The position numbers and the translations under genes were made by a program. This document shows positions 37,270-44,793 of a stretch of DNA of 64,000 nt, piece by piece. The notes beneath the pieces are model-generated. The model saw nothing but the letters and a program-made list of their open reading frames with translations. It searched no databases and was not told the origin of the DNA. This DNA comes from Tangfeifania diversioriginum (lineage in GTDB: Bacteria > Bacteroidota > Bacteroidia > Bacteroidales > Prolixibacteraceae): positions 1 to 64,000 of the forward strand of contig NZ_FQZE01000022.1 of the NCBI RefSeq assembly GCF_900141875.1, in the 5' to 3' direction. Within the stretch, counting starts at the first letter, position 1; each line of letters opens with the position of its first letter.

Positions 37270-37743
37270 ATGAGTAACGATACAACAAAAAAGAAGCTGA
37301 AACTTAAAGTAAGTGCAATTAAAGAAGGCACGGTAATCGACCACATCCCGGCCCAAAATTTATTCAAGGTAATAACCATCCTCGGCCTCGATAAAATTGA
37401 AAACCAGATTACCTTTGGCACCAACCTCGAAAGCCAGAAACTGGGTAGCAAGGCCATCATTAAAGTTTCCGACAAGTTTTTTGAAAACGACGAAATCAAT
37501 AAAATTGCCCTGATAGCACCCGATGCCAAACTCAACATTATAAGAGACTACGAAGTGGTGGAGAAAAAAATTGTAAAGGCACCTGAAATTATTAAAGGCA
37601 TTGTAAAATGTTTTAACCCGAAATGCATAACAAACAACGAAAAAGTTACCACTTGCTTTAAAGTCCTCTCTACTTCGCCCGTTACCCTAAGGTGCCGGTA
37701 TTGCGAAAAAATGACAATCGGGGAACAAATGAGAATGCTGTAA
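37270..37743 (+). CDS. pyrI: aspartate carbamoyltransferase regulatory subunit
   Basis: A 157-residue PyrI. The N-terminal nucleotide-binding domain includes KEGTVIDHIPAQNLFKV, and the C-terminal zinc site is intact as Cys-x4-Cys (CFNPKC) and Cys-x2-Cys (CRYC). It binds CTP/UTP or ATP to set PyrB activity. Confidence 0.96.
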   Translation: MSNDTTKKKLKLKVSAIKEGTVIDHIPAQNLFKVITILGLDKIENQITFGTNLESQKLGSKAIIKVSDKFFENDEINKIALIAPDAKLNIIRDYEVVEKKIVKAPEIIKGIVKCFNPKCITNNEKVTTCFKVLSTSPVTLRCRYCEKMTIGEQMRML

Positions 37744-37851
37744 TTTCCGGCAATAAGCTTAAAATGAACTACGTCTGCTACATCCTGTTCAGAATTAAAA
37801 TTTTCCCCAAAATGATTGAACTAAATTTTCACGGGCAGACGTAATTTTTTA

Positions 37852-37859
37852 TATATTTG
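37852..37859 (+). promoter_or_regulatory. -7 box of the tRNA-Leu gene
   Basis: Exact TATATTTG, 21 bases downstream of a TTTC (37827-37830) in the -33 place. The transcript would start about 30 bases before the tRNA. Confidence 0.6.
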
Positions 37860-37897
37860 CACCTCGATTTCCGGAATGGAGAACGTTCTTTACAAAA

Positions 37898-37981
37898 GCC
37901 CAGTTGGCGGAATTGGTAGACGCGCTAGTTTCAGGGACTAGTGTCCTCTTGGACGTGAAGGTTCGAGTCCTTTACTGGGCA
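37898..37981 (+). tRNA. tRNA-Leu (anticodon CAG)
   Basis: Acceptor stem GCCCAGT pairs with ACTGGGC; the anticodon stem CTAGT/ACTAG encloses TTCAGGG, giving anticodon CAG. A long variable arm marks a class II tRNA, and the T loop is TTCGAGT. The discriminator is A; CCA is not encoded. It is the left boundary of the AT-rich four-gene cassette. Confidence 0.95.
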
Positions 37982-38015
37982 CGTTTTTGAATTCAAAAGG
38001 AATCAAAAAAAAATC

Positions 38016-38050
38016 AAAAGCACTTAAAATCAACGTTTTAGGTGCTTTTT
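38016..38050. terminator. bidirectional terminator between tRNA-Leu and the cassette
   Basis: AAAAGCACTTAAAA/TTTTAGGTGCTTTT stem with one wobble, loop TCAACG, A and T runs on both sides. It overlaps the last codons and stop of the leftward 67-residue gene. Confidence 0.75.
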
Positions 38051-38233
38051 CTTACCCGGTAAATCTACATCCAATTCAAAATCGGGTAGGTCTAAATAAG
38101 TCTTTGGCAAGTCGAGTTCAAAATCCTCTGGGATATCAATAAGTTCTTTTTCCATTTTCTCAAATTCCCTATCCAGTTCATCAGAATTTATTTTTTTTTC
38201 TGATTCATTTCCAAATTCTCTAACTTTACTCAT
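38030..38233 (-). CDS. short acidic protein of unknown function (cassette gene 4)
   Basis: A 67-residue hydrophilic protein, rich in Glu and Asp with a lysine/arginine tail (GKKKHLKR). Its centre is nearly repetitive: ELDLPKTYLDLP and FELDVDLP. No family is recognised. It starts five bases after the two-TM gene, so the two are probably made together; it might be an antidote, adaptor or regulator of its partner, but nothing proves this. Confidence 0.6.
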   Translation of the reverse strand: MSKVREFGNESEKKINSDELDREFEKMEKELIDIPEDFELDLPKTYLDLPDFELDVDLPGKKKHLKR

Positions 38234-38238
38234 GATTT

Positions 38239-38754
38239 CTAATTTACTTCTACTTCAATGTCATAGTTTCTTTTCAAATAATATTTCATTTTTAAGTTTG
38301 CTTTGTGCTTAATGTTCTTGTTAACAGAAAACACAGTATCATAAGGGAAGGTCAATATTTTTTCTATATCTTTTTTAAGTTGGAAAAAGTCAGTCATCGC
38401 TTTATCATCATCCACTTTATTATTTTGAATTTTGTTCCACAAGATCTCAAAGTTGAGAAGTACTCCTTTCAGTTGATTCTGCTTTTCATTGATTTGTTTT
38501 GCATATTTTGAATACGGAAAGAAAGGCTTAACTACATTGACAATCTGGGAAGCAACAATTATTCCTGCCCACAAAATGGGTAGTTTTTCCCAAATTATCC
38601 AAGTGGCTACACTACCTGATGCTGCAAATGCTAAAAAAACATTCAAGTTCCTGTCTATTTTAAAAAACCTTGCTGATATATAATTCAAAACAAAATACTT
38701 GAATTTGTAATTCAGCAGGGTATTGAATATTCTTTTTTTCTGACTATCCTTCAT
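38239..38754 (-). CDS. two-TM helical protein of unknown function (cassette gene 3)
   Basis: A 171-residue protein. Two adjacent hydrophobic helices, residues about 38-55 and 58-76 (FLAFAASGSVATWIIW and LWAGIIVASQIVNVV), follow a short basic N-terminus. The remaining 95 residues are charged and helical, probably cytoplasmic. The layout recalls SLATT-type two-TM effectors of bacterial conflict systems, but the similarity is of architecture only and was not tested. Composition is AT-rich like the other cassette genes. Confidence 0.65.
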   Translation of the reverse strand: MKDSQKKRIFNTLLNYKFKYFVLNYISARFFKIDRNLNVFLAFAASGSVATWIIWEKLPILWAGIIVASQIVNVVKPFFPYSKYAKQINEKQNQLKGVLLNFEILWNKIQNNKVDDDKAMTDFFQLKKDIEKILTFPYDTVFSVNKNIKHKANLKMKYYLKRNYDIEVEVN

Positions 38755-38792
38755 CTTTTATTTATAAAGCATTAGTTTAAAATTACTAATCG

Positions 38793-40310
38793 TCATTTCA
38801 CATCCGCTGCCAAGGCTTTAAAGTCATGATATAAAATTTTCAAATCACTATAACCCTTGACAAGGGAGTATAAAAGTTTTGCCCACCCAATAAATGCTAT
38901 TGAAATGTTTTTGAAGATGTTAAAAATAAAAGACACAATTTTGCAAGCTACCCGAAAAGCTTTGGAATGATTCATTAGATTGTTTATACCAGAAATTGCG
39001 TCCACTTCACTAATATTGTTAGAAATAAATACTGTAGCATCCATATCTCCGGAATAAATCATATGAATATTAGTAAGCTGTAATCCACCTTTCAGGTATA
39101 TTCCTATGGACTTTATGACTTTTAATATCCCCGCCGAAATTATCTTATATGCTTTCGAAACATATCTGAAAAACGCTCTGAAAACATTTTCTTTGATAAA
39201 TGAAATTACTTTCCTTCCAATTTTCTTAAACCACCTCCATATTCTTTTCAACCCATCCCATAATCTAGTACCTTTTTCTTTTATGTACGACCAGGCATTG
39301 TCAATATCAATTGTTGACTGGAATTCTTTACTAATTTCTTCGCTTGCATCTTCAATCTTGTCAGTATCCTTAATCGAGTTCGCTTCTTCAATTCCCGTAA
39401 ATAATTTTGGTGTAATTCTTTCTGCAAAAGATTCCGCTTTTTGTCTGCTCATATTACCAAAATGTTCATGATAATGACATAAGGCAGAATATAAATCGCT
39501 TCCTCTTGAAATTTCAAAATCATTTTTCCCGTCAATTCTTACGTCATAACCCAACAGCCATAACTCTATTTTAGCACAATTCACAATAAATTTTTGTGCC
39601 AGGCTTTTTTTGATTTCTTGATTTCGATCTGAAAGGAATAGCATAAAAGAATTTTTTCCTTCGGATGCTCTTGAAGAAATGCAGTGAGTAAGATAATCTT
39701 GATCAAATAGTATTTTTATTGTTTCAAAATTAAAGTCAGCATTAAACGTGGCATTTCTAATTAGAAATATCTGTAAGATGCTTTTAAAGTTTCTTAAAGA
39801 TTGTTTATTCAATAATTTGAATTTGTAGTTTGGTTTGTTTCGGTAGAGCCCCAAACTCCAAAGCCTCAATTGAATGGCTCTATGAAATGCATTCTCTACT
39901 TCCGGTTTGATTTTAGCATTGTCAAACCATTTTTCTTTGGAAAGGTCGGACTCAAAACTGACTAATTCATCCAAAGCATACCATGTTTTGTCGCCTACCC
40001 AATAATCTTGCTCTAGGTTTGAATCTTCCTGAAACCTTAAAACAGCTTCTTTTATATCATCCAGCTTCCTATCAATTTTGTGTTTATTAATTTTACGTGG
40101 TAAATAGCCCAATAACCACAATCTTGTTGCAATTGTTTGTAATCTGACTTTCTGGCTTTTTATATCGTATGTTTCATCCTTATTTGAGGGAGTTCTTGCG
40201 ATAATTCCTTTATTGCTGGCTTCGTTCAAAATTCGTTCAAACTGGCCTAGCTGATTAAGATGCGAGCCAGACAGATTACCAAACGTATATTTTGGTAATG
40301 AATCAGCCAT
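38793..40310 (-). CDS. peptidoglycan-binding-like repeat protein with amphipathic C-terminus (cassette gene 2)
   Basis: A 505-residue protein without signal peptide. Three repeats share the core LWLLGY: residues 54-118 (RLWLLGYLP, then FQEDSNLEQDYWVGDKTW, a good PG_binding_1 match), about 145-200 (RLWSLGLYR, degenerate) and about 245-290 (ELWLLGYDV). Residues about 338-410 are amphipathic, rich in Lys, Arg, Trp and Phe, and 450-490 are hydrophobic; both could enter a membrane. Function unknown: a pore-forming effector, a structural protein or a sensor are possible. It is 10 bases after the 110-residue gene. Confidence 0.65.
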   Translation of the reverse strand: MADSLPKYTFGNLSGSHLNQLGQFERILNEASNKGIIARTPSNKDETYDIKSQKVRLQTIATRLWLLGYLPRKINKHKIDRKLDDIKEAVLRFQEDSNLEQDYWVGDKTWYALDELVSFESDLSKEKWFDNAKIKPEVENAFHRAIQLRLWSLGLYRNKPNYKFKLLNKQSLRNFKSILQIFLIRNATFNADFNFETIKILFDQDYLTHCISSRASEGKNSFMLFLSDRNQEIKKSLAQKFIVNCAKIELWLLGYDVRIDGKNDFEISRGSDLYSALCHYHEHFGNMSRQKAESFAERITPKLFTGIEEANSIKDTDKIEDASEEISKEFQSTIDIDNAWSYIKEKGTRLWDGLKRIWRWFKKIGRKVISFIKENVFRAFFRYVSKAYKIISAGILKVIKSIGIYLKGGLQLTNIHMIYSGDMDATVFISNNISEVDAISGINNLMNHSKAFRVACKIVSFIFNIFKNISIAFIGWAKLLYSLVKGYSDLKILYHDFKALAADVK

Positions 40311-40320
40311 TAGACATTGA

Positions 40321-40653
40321 TTATATTAAATCTTTAAAAAGTTCAAGGAGACCGAGCCTTGTTTCAATTCCTGACTGTACTGCATCTCTATGTACTTCCA
40401 GTGCAACTTCTGGAGCTTCATTTAAATCTTTTTTAACAAAATTGTACGAATCGCCATCAAATTGTGCCAATGTTTCTGCAACCAATTCAATCTCTCCATC
40501 CGTTTTTGCTTTCTTGATTAAATTACGAATTTCTGTAAAGTTTTTCCCGCCTGTTATTTCAGTTTTTAGTTCACCAGTAAATGTTTGAACGTGAAGTGAG
40601 GTGAGGTCTTGAACTGCACTGTTTAGACTTTGCAAAGCATCTCTCAATGACAT
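40321..40653 (-). CDS. 110-residue protein of unknown function (cassette gene 1)
   Basis: A 110-residue soluble protein starting MSLRDALQSLNSAVQDL. It has no signal, TM helix or cysteine, and is acidic and helix-rich apart from a short strand-like segment VQTFTGELKTEIT. No family recognised. The ATG at 40653 is preferred to an upstream TTG extension that adds only hydrophobic residues without homology. First gene of the leftward cassette, 46 bases downstream of a 16-bp palindrome. Confidence 0.65.
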   Translation of the reverse strand: MSLRDALQSLNSAVQDLTSLHVQTFTGELKTEITGGKNFTEIRNLIKKAKTDGEIELVAETLAQFDGDSYNFVKKDLNEAPEVALEVHRDAVQSGIETRLGLLELFKDLI

Positions 40654-40699
40654 AACTAAAAAATTAAAGTTTAAAAATACTAACACGAATAAATTTTAT

Positions 40700-40715
40700 T
40701 ACCTTATATAAGGTA
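40700..40715. promoter_or_regulatory. 16-bp palindrome, operator candidate of the cassette
   Basis: TACCTTATATAAGGTA, perfectly symmetric, 46 bases before the first cassette gene and about 20 bases upstream of a near-consensus -7 box, where a -33 element would lie. No regulator gene is in the cassette, unless gene 1 is one. Confidence 0.45.
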
Positions 40716-40990
40716 CTTTTCTAACTACTTTTATATTAGTTCTAAAGCTCAAGCTTATCTCAATATAAATAATGATATTGAAATAGTCCATGTACATATC
40801 CCATGCGCCATGATAGCTTGATACAATTTACAACTAATTGATTAAAAATGCAATATAAAGACATTGAAAAAACTCAAAAACAACATCATTTTTCCAAAAG
40901 CTATCTATCTTGAAGGCGAATTAACGAATCAGTAAAATCTGGAAAAAAGAAAATCTTCAAAACAAGAAAAGATATAACAATATTTATTAT

Positions 40991-41211
40991 CCCCGTCTGA
41001 TCCTAGGCTGTGTGAAAATAGGATCAAATGGGGTTGATTTTTGCACCGGGTTTTAACCCGGTGATTTCATGAAGAATGAAGGTCGGCTTTAGCCATTAAT
41101 TTTCAGGGTTTTAACGGCTAAAGCCGTAAGTCGATTATGAATTTCTCATCCACCGGGCTAAAGCCACGGTGTAAAAGTTTGTATTTTCACACAGCCTGGA
41201 TCCGGACGGGG
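40991..41211. mobile_element. MITE/REP-like inverted-repeat element, non-coding
   Basis: 221 bases with terminal inverted repeats of about 30 bases: the left end CCCCGTCTGATCCTAGGCTG and the right end (read inverted) CCCCGTCCGGATCCAGGCTG continue to match through TGTGTGAAAATA. Inside are nested hairpins: CACCGGGTT/AACCCGGTG, GGCTTTAGCC/GGCTAAAGCC, and a competing GATCCTA/TAGGATC. It encodes nothing. This fits a non-autonomous element moved by a transposase elsewhere; no target duplication is obvious. Confidence 0.65.
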
Positions 41212-41293
41212 ATTTCTTTGATATTTATCAACCGAATGGTGGATTTATTTTAACCAGGTAAATATTTTGTGTTTCACAACATGTTTTCTATTT

Positions 41294-41307
41294 CGCAAAG
41301 CTTTGCG
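41294..41307. repeat. 14-bp palindrome
   Basis: CGCAAAGCTTTGCG, perfect, 90 bases before the epimerase ATG; a second partial copy of the half site (CCTTTGCG) follows at once. Possible operator for the sugar-nucleotide cluster. Confidence 0.3.
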
Positions 41308-41397
41308 GAAACCTTTGCGTCAAAATTCACACATACAGCAGCTTGCAGAGCATCAAAAGATGTAGCATCTTTGTATGGAAAGTAAAAATTTAAAAAG

Positions 41398-42378
41398 ATG
41401 AAAAAAAGAATTGTAGTAGCAGGAGCAGGTGGTTTTATCGGTGGTCACTTGTCGCGGAAACTGGCTGACATGGGACATCATGTGCGTGCAGTGGACAAAA
41501 AACCATTAACCGACTGGTACCAGGTACACGACGATGTGGATAATCTCGTGCTCGATCTCAACCTGAAAGAAAACTGTTACACGGCTTTAAATGGATTTAA
41601 CGAAGTGTTCAATCTGGCTGCCGACATGGGCGGCATGGGATTTATTGAAACCCACAAAGCCGATTGTATGCTGAGTGTACTTATTAATACTCACCTGCTG
41701 ATGGCTTCCCGCGATTTGGGAATTACCCGTTTCTTTTATGCCTCGTCGGCTTGTGTGTACAATGCCACAAAGCAAACCGACACGGATAATCCCGGATTGA
41801 AAGAAGAAGATGCCTACCCGGCAATGGCAGAAGATGGTTACGGCTGGGAAAAACTGTTCTCGGAAAGAATGTGCAGGCATTTCAGAGAAGATTATGGAAT
41901 TACCACACGGGCAGCACGTTTTCACAATGTTTACGGACCGTTTGGAACGTATGATGGTGGCCGCGAAAAAGCGCCTGCCGCCATGTGTCGCAAAGTGATT
42001 GAAAGCGAGTTATTCGGTAAAAATGAAATCAATATCTGGGGCGACGGCGAACAGACCCGTTCGTTTATGTACATCGACGAATGTGTGGAAGGCATCCTGA
42101 AAATTATGTACAGCGACATCGAGGAGCCGATCAACCTGGGCAGCGACGAAATGGTTTCCATCAACCAGTTGGTGGACATTGTGGAAGACATTGCCGGCTT
42201 CAAACTGAAACGCACCTACGATTTGGATGCCCCAAAAGGTGTGCGCGGCAGAAACAGCGACAATACACTAATAAAACAATACCTCGGCTGGGCTCCCTCC
42301 TACCCGCTGAAAGACGGAATGGAAAAAACGTACGACTGGATAAAAGAGCAGATGATAAAGGGAGAAGAGTCCAAATAA
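41398..42378 (+). CDS. GDP-mannose 3,5-epimerase-like enzyme
   Basis: A 326-residue extended short-chain dehydrogenase strikingly like plant GDP-D-mannose 3,5-epimerase, which makes GDP-L-galactose. Shared landmarks are the NAD loop GAGGFIGGHLSRKL, NLAADMGGMGFI, the catalytic cysteine region FYASSACVY, the YGWEK Tyr/Lys pair, GGREKAPAAMCRK, and GVRGRNSDNTLIK. Expected product: a GDP-L-hexose for surface sugars. It heads a cluster with a nucleotidyltransferase-kinase and a mutarotase. Confidence 0.85.
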   Translation: MKKRIVVAGAGGFIGGHLSRKLADMGHHVRAVDKKPLTDWYQVHDDVDNLVLDLNLKENCYTALNGFNEVFNLAADMGGMGFIETHKADCMLSVLINTHLLMASRDLGITRFFYASSACVYNATKQTDTDNPGLKEEDAYPAMAEDGYGWEKLFSERMCRHFREDYGITTRAARFHNVYGPFGTYDGGREKAPAAMCRKVIESELFGKNEINIWGDGEQTRSFMYIDECVEGILKIMYSDIEEPINLGSDEMVSINQLVDIVEDIAGFKLKRTYDLDAPKGVRGRNSDNTLIKQYLGWAPSYPLKDGMEKTYDWIKEQMIKGEESK

Positions 42379-42409
42379 CAATAATCAAATTTCAAACAAA
42401 AAAACCAAA

Positions 42410-42443
42410 CCGGGAAATGAAATTTGAAATTGATATTTCCCGG
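42410..42443 (+). terminator. weak hairpin after the epimerase
   Basis: CCGGGAAAT/ATTTCCCGG stem with a 16-base loop but no T tract. It may slow transcription or protect the mRNA end. Confidence 0.35.
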
Positions 42444-42572
42444 AATATTTCCAAATGTTTTGAATTTTAATATTCTTTATTGTGCCATAGGCATCCCTGC
42501 GGGGGAATTTATTTGAGATTTATCTTTTGAAATTTGGAATTTCTTATGGAGTCATTCGAACAATAAAAATAT

Positions 42573-43709
42573 ATGATTCAAAAAAAAGTAATGGTCAGCG
42601 GGTGCTACGACCTGCTGCACGCAGGGCACATCGCATTTTTTAAAACCGCCGCGAAATACGGCGAACTGCATGTGTTTGTGGGACAGGACCAAAACATCAA
42701 ACTATTGAAAGGAAAAGCACCTTATTTTTCGCAGGAGGAGCGCAGGTACATGGTAGATGCCATAAAGTATGTTGAAAAATCATACATCGCCTCCGGCTCC
42801 GGAATGCTCGATTTTGAACCAGATATGAAAAAATTGCGTCCTGATATTTTTGTGGTGAATTCTGATGGCTACACTCCCGATAAAAAAAGGGTGTGCGAAG
42901 AGAACGGTGTCAAGCTCGTTGTTTTGGAACGCATTCCGGAAGAAGGACTGCCCGAACGTTCAAGTTCCGGTTCCAAAAAAGAGTTGCAATTCCCCTACCG
43001 GGTTTGCCTGGCCGGTGGCTGGATGGATCAACCCTGGGTTTCTGAAAAACATCCGGGTTCGGTGGTGGTGGCACAGGTTTGTCCCATCATCGATTTTAAC
43101 GACCGCTCGGGCATGGCCACCAGTTCGCGAAAAGTGGGCATCGAATTATGGGGCGACCAACTTCCCGATGGCGACCCGCTGCGCAATGCGCAACTGCTTT
43201 TTGGTGCCGAAAATCCTCCGGGTTCGGAATACATTTCAGGTTCGCAGGATCAGATTGGATTACTCGTTCCGGGTATTTCGCGCCTCGACTATAACGGCAG
43301 TTTCTGGCCCGCTCACATCGAAAACACTACCGACCGCGAAACCTGCGAATGGCTGTCGGAAGTACTAAATTTTGCACCGCTCGCACCCCGGCCAAAAGGA
43401 TACAATCCCATTCAGCAAAAAAAACTCACCCCAGCCTTAATCAAACGATTGGGAGAATCAGGGAAAGCCTGTTACGATGCTATTCTGAAAAAAAATGTCA
43501 ACCAACTCGGTGAGGCCATGAAAGAGACATTTCTCTGCTGGCACGAATTGTTGCCGCACACCGTTCCCGACTGGGTGATGGATGAAATGGAAGAAAAATA
43601 TTTTCCGAATTATTCCGGCGCTATTACCTCGGGAAGTGGCGGCGGATACATTATTTTTCCTTCCGAAGAAAAAATTGAAGGTACATTAAAAATCAAAATC
43701 AAATACTAA
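42573..43709 (+). CDS. bifunctional nucleotidyltransferase / GHMP-kinase-like protein
   Basis: A 378-residue fusion. Residues 1 to about 135 form a cytidylyltransferase-like domain with the HxGH nucleotide motif (GCYDLLHAGHIAFF) and the late SQEERRYMVDAIKYV. Residues from about 145 on resemble a GHMP sugar kinase, with FPYRVCLAGGWMDQP near the start and the glycine-rich ITSGSGGGYIIFP near the end. It may phosphorylate and activate a deoxyhexose or L-sugar; exact sugar and order unknown. Between the GDP-mannose epimerase and a mutarotase. Confidence 0.75.
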   Translation: MIQKKVMVSGCYDLLHAGHIAFFKTAAKYGELHVFVGQDQNIKLLKGKAPYFSQEERRYMVDAIKYVEKSYIASGSGMLDFEPDMKKLRPDIFVVNSDGYTPDKKRVCEENGVKLVVLERIPEEGLPERSSSGSKKELQFPYRVCLAGGWMDQPWVSEKHPGSVVVAQVCPIIDFNDRSGMATSSRKVGIELWGDQLPDGDPLRNAQLLFGAENPPGSEYISGSQDQIGLLVPGISRLDYNGSFWPAHIENTTDRETCEWLSEVLNFAPLAPRPKGYNPIQQKKLTPALIKRLGESGKACYDAILKKNVNQLGEAMKETFLCWHELLPHTVPDWVMDEMEEKYFPNYSGAITSGSGGGYIIFPSEEKIEGTLKIKIKY

Positions 43710-43720
43710 ACAGAAATACA

Positions 43721-44071
43721 ATGAAAAACTACAAACGCTATTGCAAAACATTGAAACTGGAAGATGATCCCCGATTGATTGAAGAATACAAAAAAGTACA
43801 TGCACCCGGCGCTGCCTGGCCCGAAATTTCACAGGGAATGCGCGAAGTGGGAATCGTGGATATGGAAATCTACCTCCTCAGCAACCAACTTTTTATGATT
43901 ATGGACACCGTCCCGGATTTTGACCACGAGAAAGCCATGAAAGAACTGGCACAAAAACCCCGGCAGGCCGAGTGGGAAAAATATGTTTCGCAGTTTCAAA
44001 AAACATCGTCCGATGCAAGTGCCGATGAAAAATGGCAGCTCATGGAACGGATTTACAAACTTGGTGAATAA
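43721..44071 (+). CDS. L-rhamnose/L-fucose mutarotase-like protein
   Basis: A 116-residue RhaM-family protein (CKTLKLEDDPRLIEEYKKVH, WPEISQGMREVGI, DMEIYLL). Such enzymes interconvert alpha and beta forms of L-rhamnose or L-fucose. Eleven bases after the kinase fusion, so it likely serves the same sugar. Confidence 0.85.
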   Translation: MKNYKRYCKTLKLEDDPRLIEEYKKVHAPGAAWPEISQGMREVGIVDMEIYLLSNQLFMIMDTVPDFDHEKAMKELAQKPRQAEWEKYVSQFQKTSSDASADEKWQLMERIYKLGE

Positions 44072-44130
44072 TTAAAATTGGAGGTTCCGGTTTTTTTGCA
44101 GACTTTTGAAGACAAAAAGCAAATATTAGT

Positions 44131-44793
44131 ATGAAGAAAATACTTGCTGAAAACAAGTTTTTCCTGGTTCCTTTTTTGGTATTCTTAACAGCTTGTTTCA
44201 TACTGTTAATCAGCTACAGCAAGGCCGATCTCCACCTCCTGTTGAACCAGGCAAATTCTCCATTTTTCGATAGTTTTTTCAGGCATGCCACCTCGTTGGG
44301 CAACGGAGCAGTTGTTGCCATTGCTTTTATCCTATTGCTGTTTGTCCGGTTTCGGTTTGCATTTGCTTTTCTCATTGGCAGTTCAATTGCTTCAGCCATT
44401 GTAAATCTTTTTAAATGGGTGCTTTTAAAAGACGTTTACCGCCCGTCAAGCTATTTTGAAATAGTAGAAAAAGCACAGCTCCATTTGGTTGAAGGAGTAA
44501 AACTGCACAGCGAACAAAGTTTTCCGTCAGGCCATACCGCAACTGCTTTTAGCGTGTTTTTCTTTTTGGCGTTGATTGTAAAAAACAACACCCTCAAATT
44601 TTTCCTGTTTATGGTTGCAGTAACGGTAGCCTACTCTCGCGTTTACATTTCGCAACACTTTTTAATTGACATAACTGCCGGATCTATTCTGGCTGTAACT
44701 GTAATGCTCCTTGTTTTTTGGTGGGTAAGTCACTGGCAAAAAGCCTGGCTTGATAGCTCAGCTCTCCCAAAAAAATTTCGCAGGCATGATTGA
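44131..44793 (+). CDS. PAP2 family membrane phosphatase
   Basis: A 220-residue membrane protein with the three PAP2 motifs: KDVYRPS, the catalytic SFPSGHTA and SRVYISQHFLID. It removes phosphate from undecaprenyl pyrophosphate or lipid A. It overlaps the following glycosyltransferase by eight bases, pointing to lipid-linked sugar or lipid A work. Confidence 0.9.
   Translation: MKKILAENKFFLVPFLVFLTACFILLISYSKADLHLLLNQANSPFFDSFFRHATSLGNGAVVAIAFILLLFVRFRFAFAFLIGSSIASAIVNLFKWVLLKDVYRPSSYFEIVEKAQLHLVEGVKLHSEQSFPSGHTATAFSVFFFLALIVKNNTLKFFLFMVAVTVAYSRVYISQHFLIDITAGSILAVTVMLLVFWWVSHWQKAWLDSSALPKKFRRHD

Larger units (their letters stand above)
40654..41397. other. gene-free region with palindromes and a repeat element
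   Basis: 744 bases without a supported gene. It holds the 16-bp palindrome (40700-40715), an AT-rich stretch to 40990, the 221-bp inverted-repeat element (40991-41211) and a second palindrome (41294-41307). A minus-strand TATTTTTA box (about 40672-40679) may be the cassette promoter. Confidence 0.6.

Noticed and set aside
38305-38683. Plus-strand frames inside the cassette genes.
   Set aside because: Overlap the minus-strand two-TM gene entirely and lack family features.
37898-41397. Direct repeat of the tRNA-Leu 3' end as the far attachment site of an integrated island.
   Set aside because: No copy of the TTCGAGTCC-type 3' end was found up to 41397, and there is no integrase, so a site-specific integration claim is not supported.
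42379-42572. Spacer with GGCATCCCTGCGGGGG, looking like part of a dispersed repeat.
   Set aside because: Only one copy in the window and no inverted ends; cannot be separated from chance.
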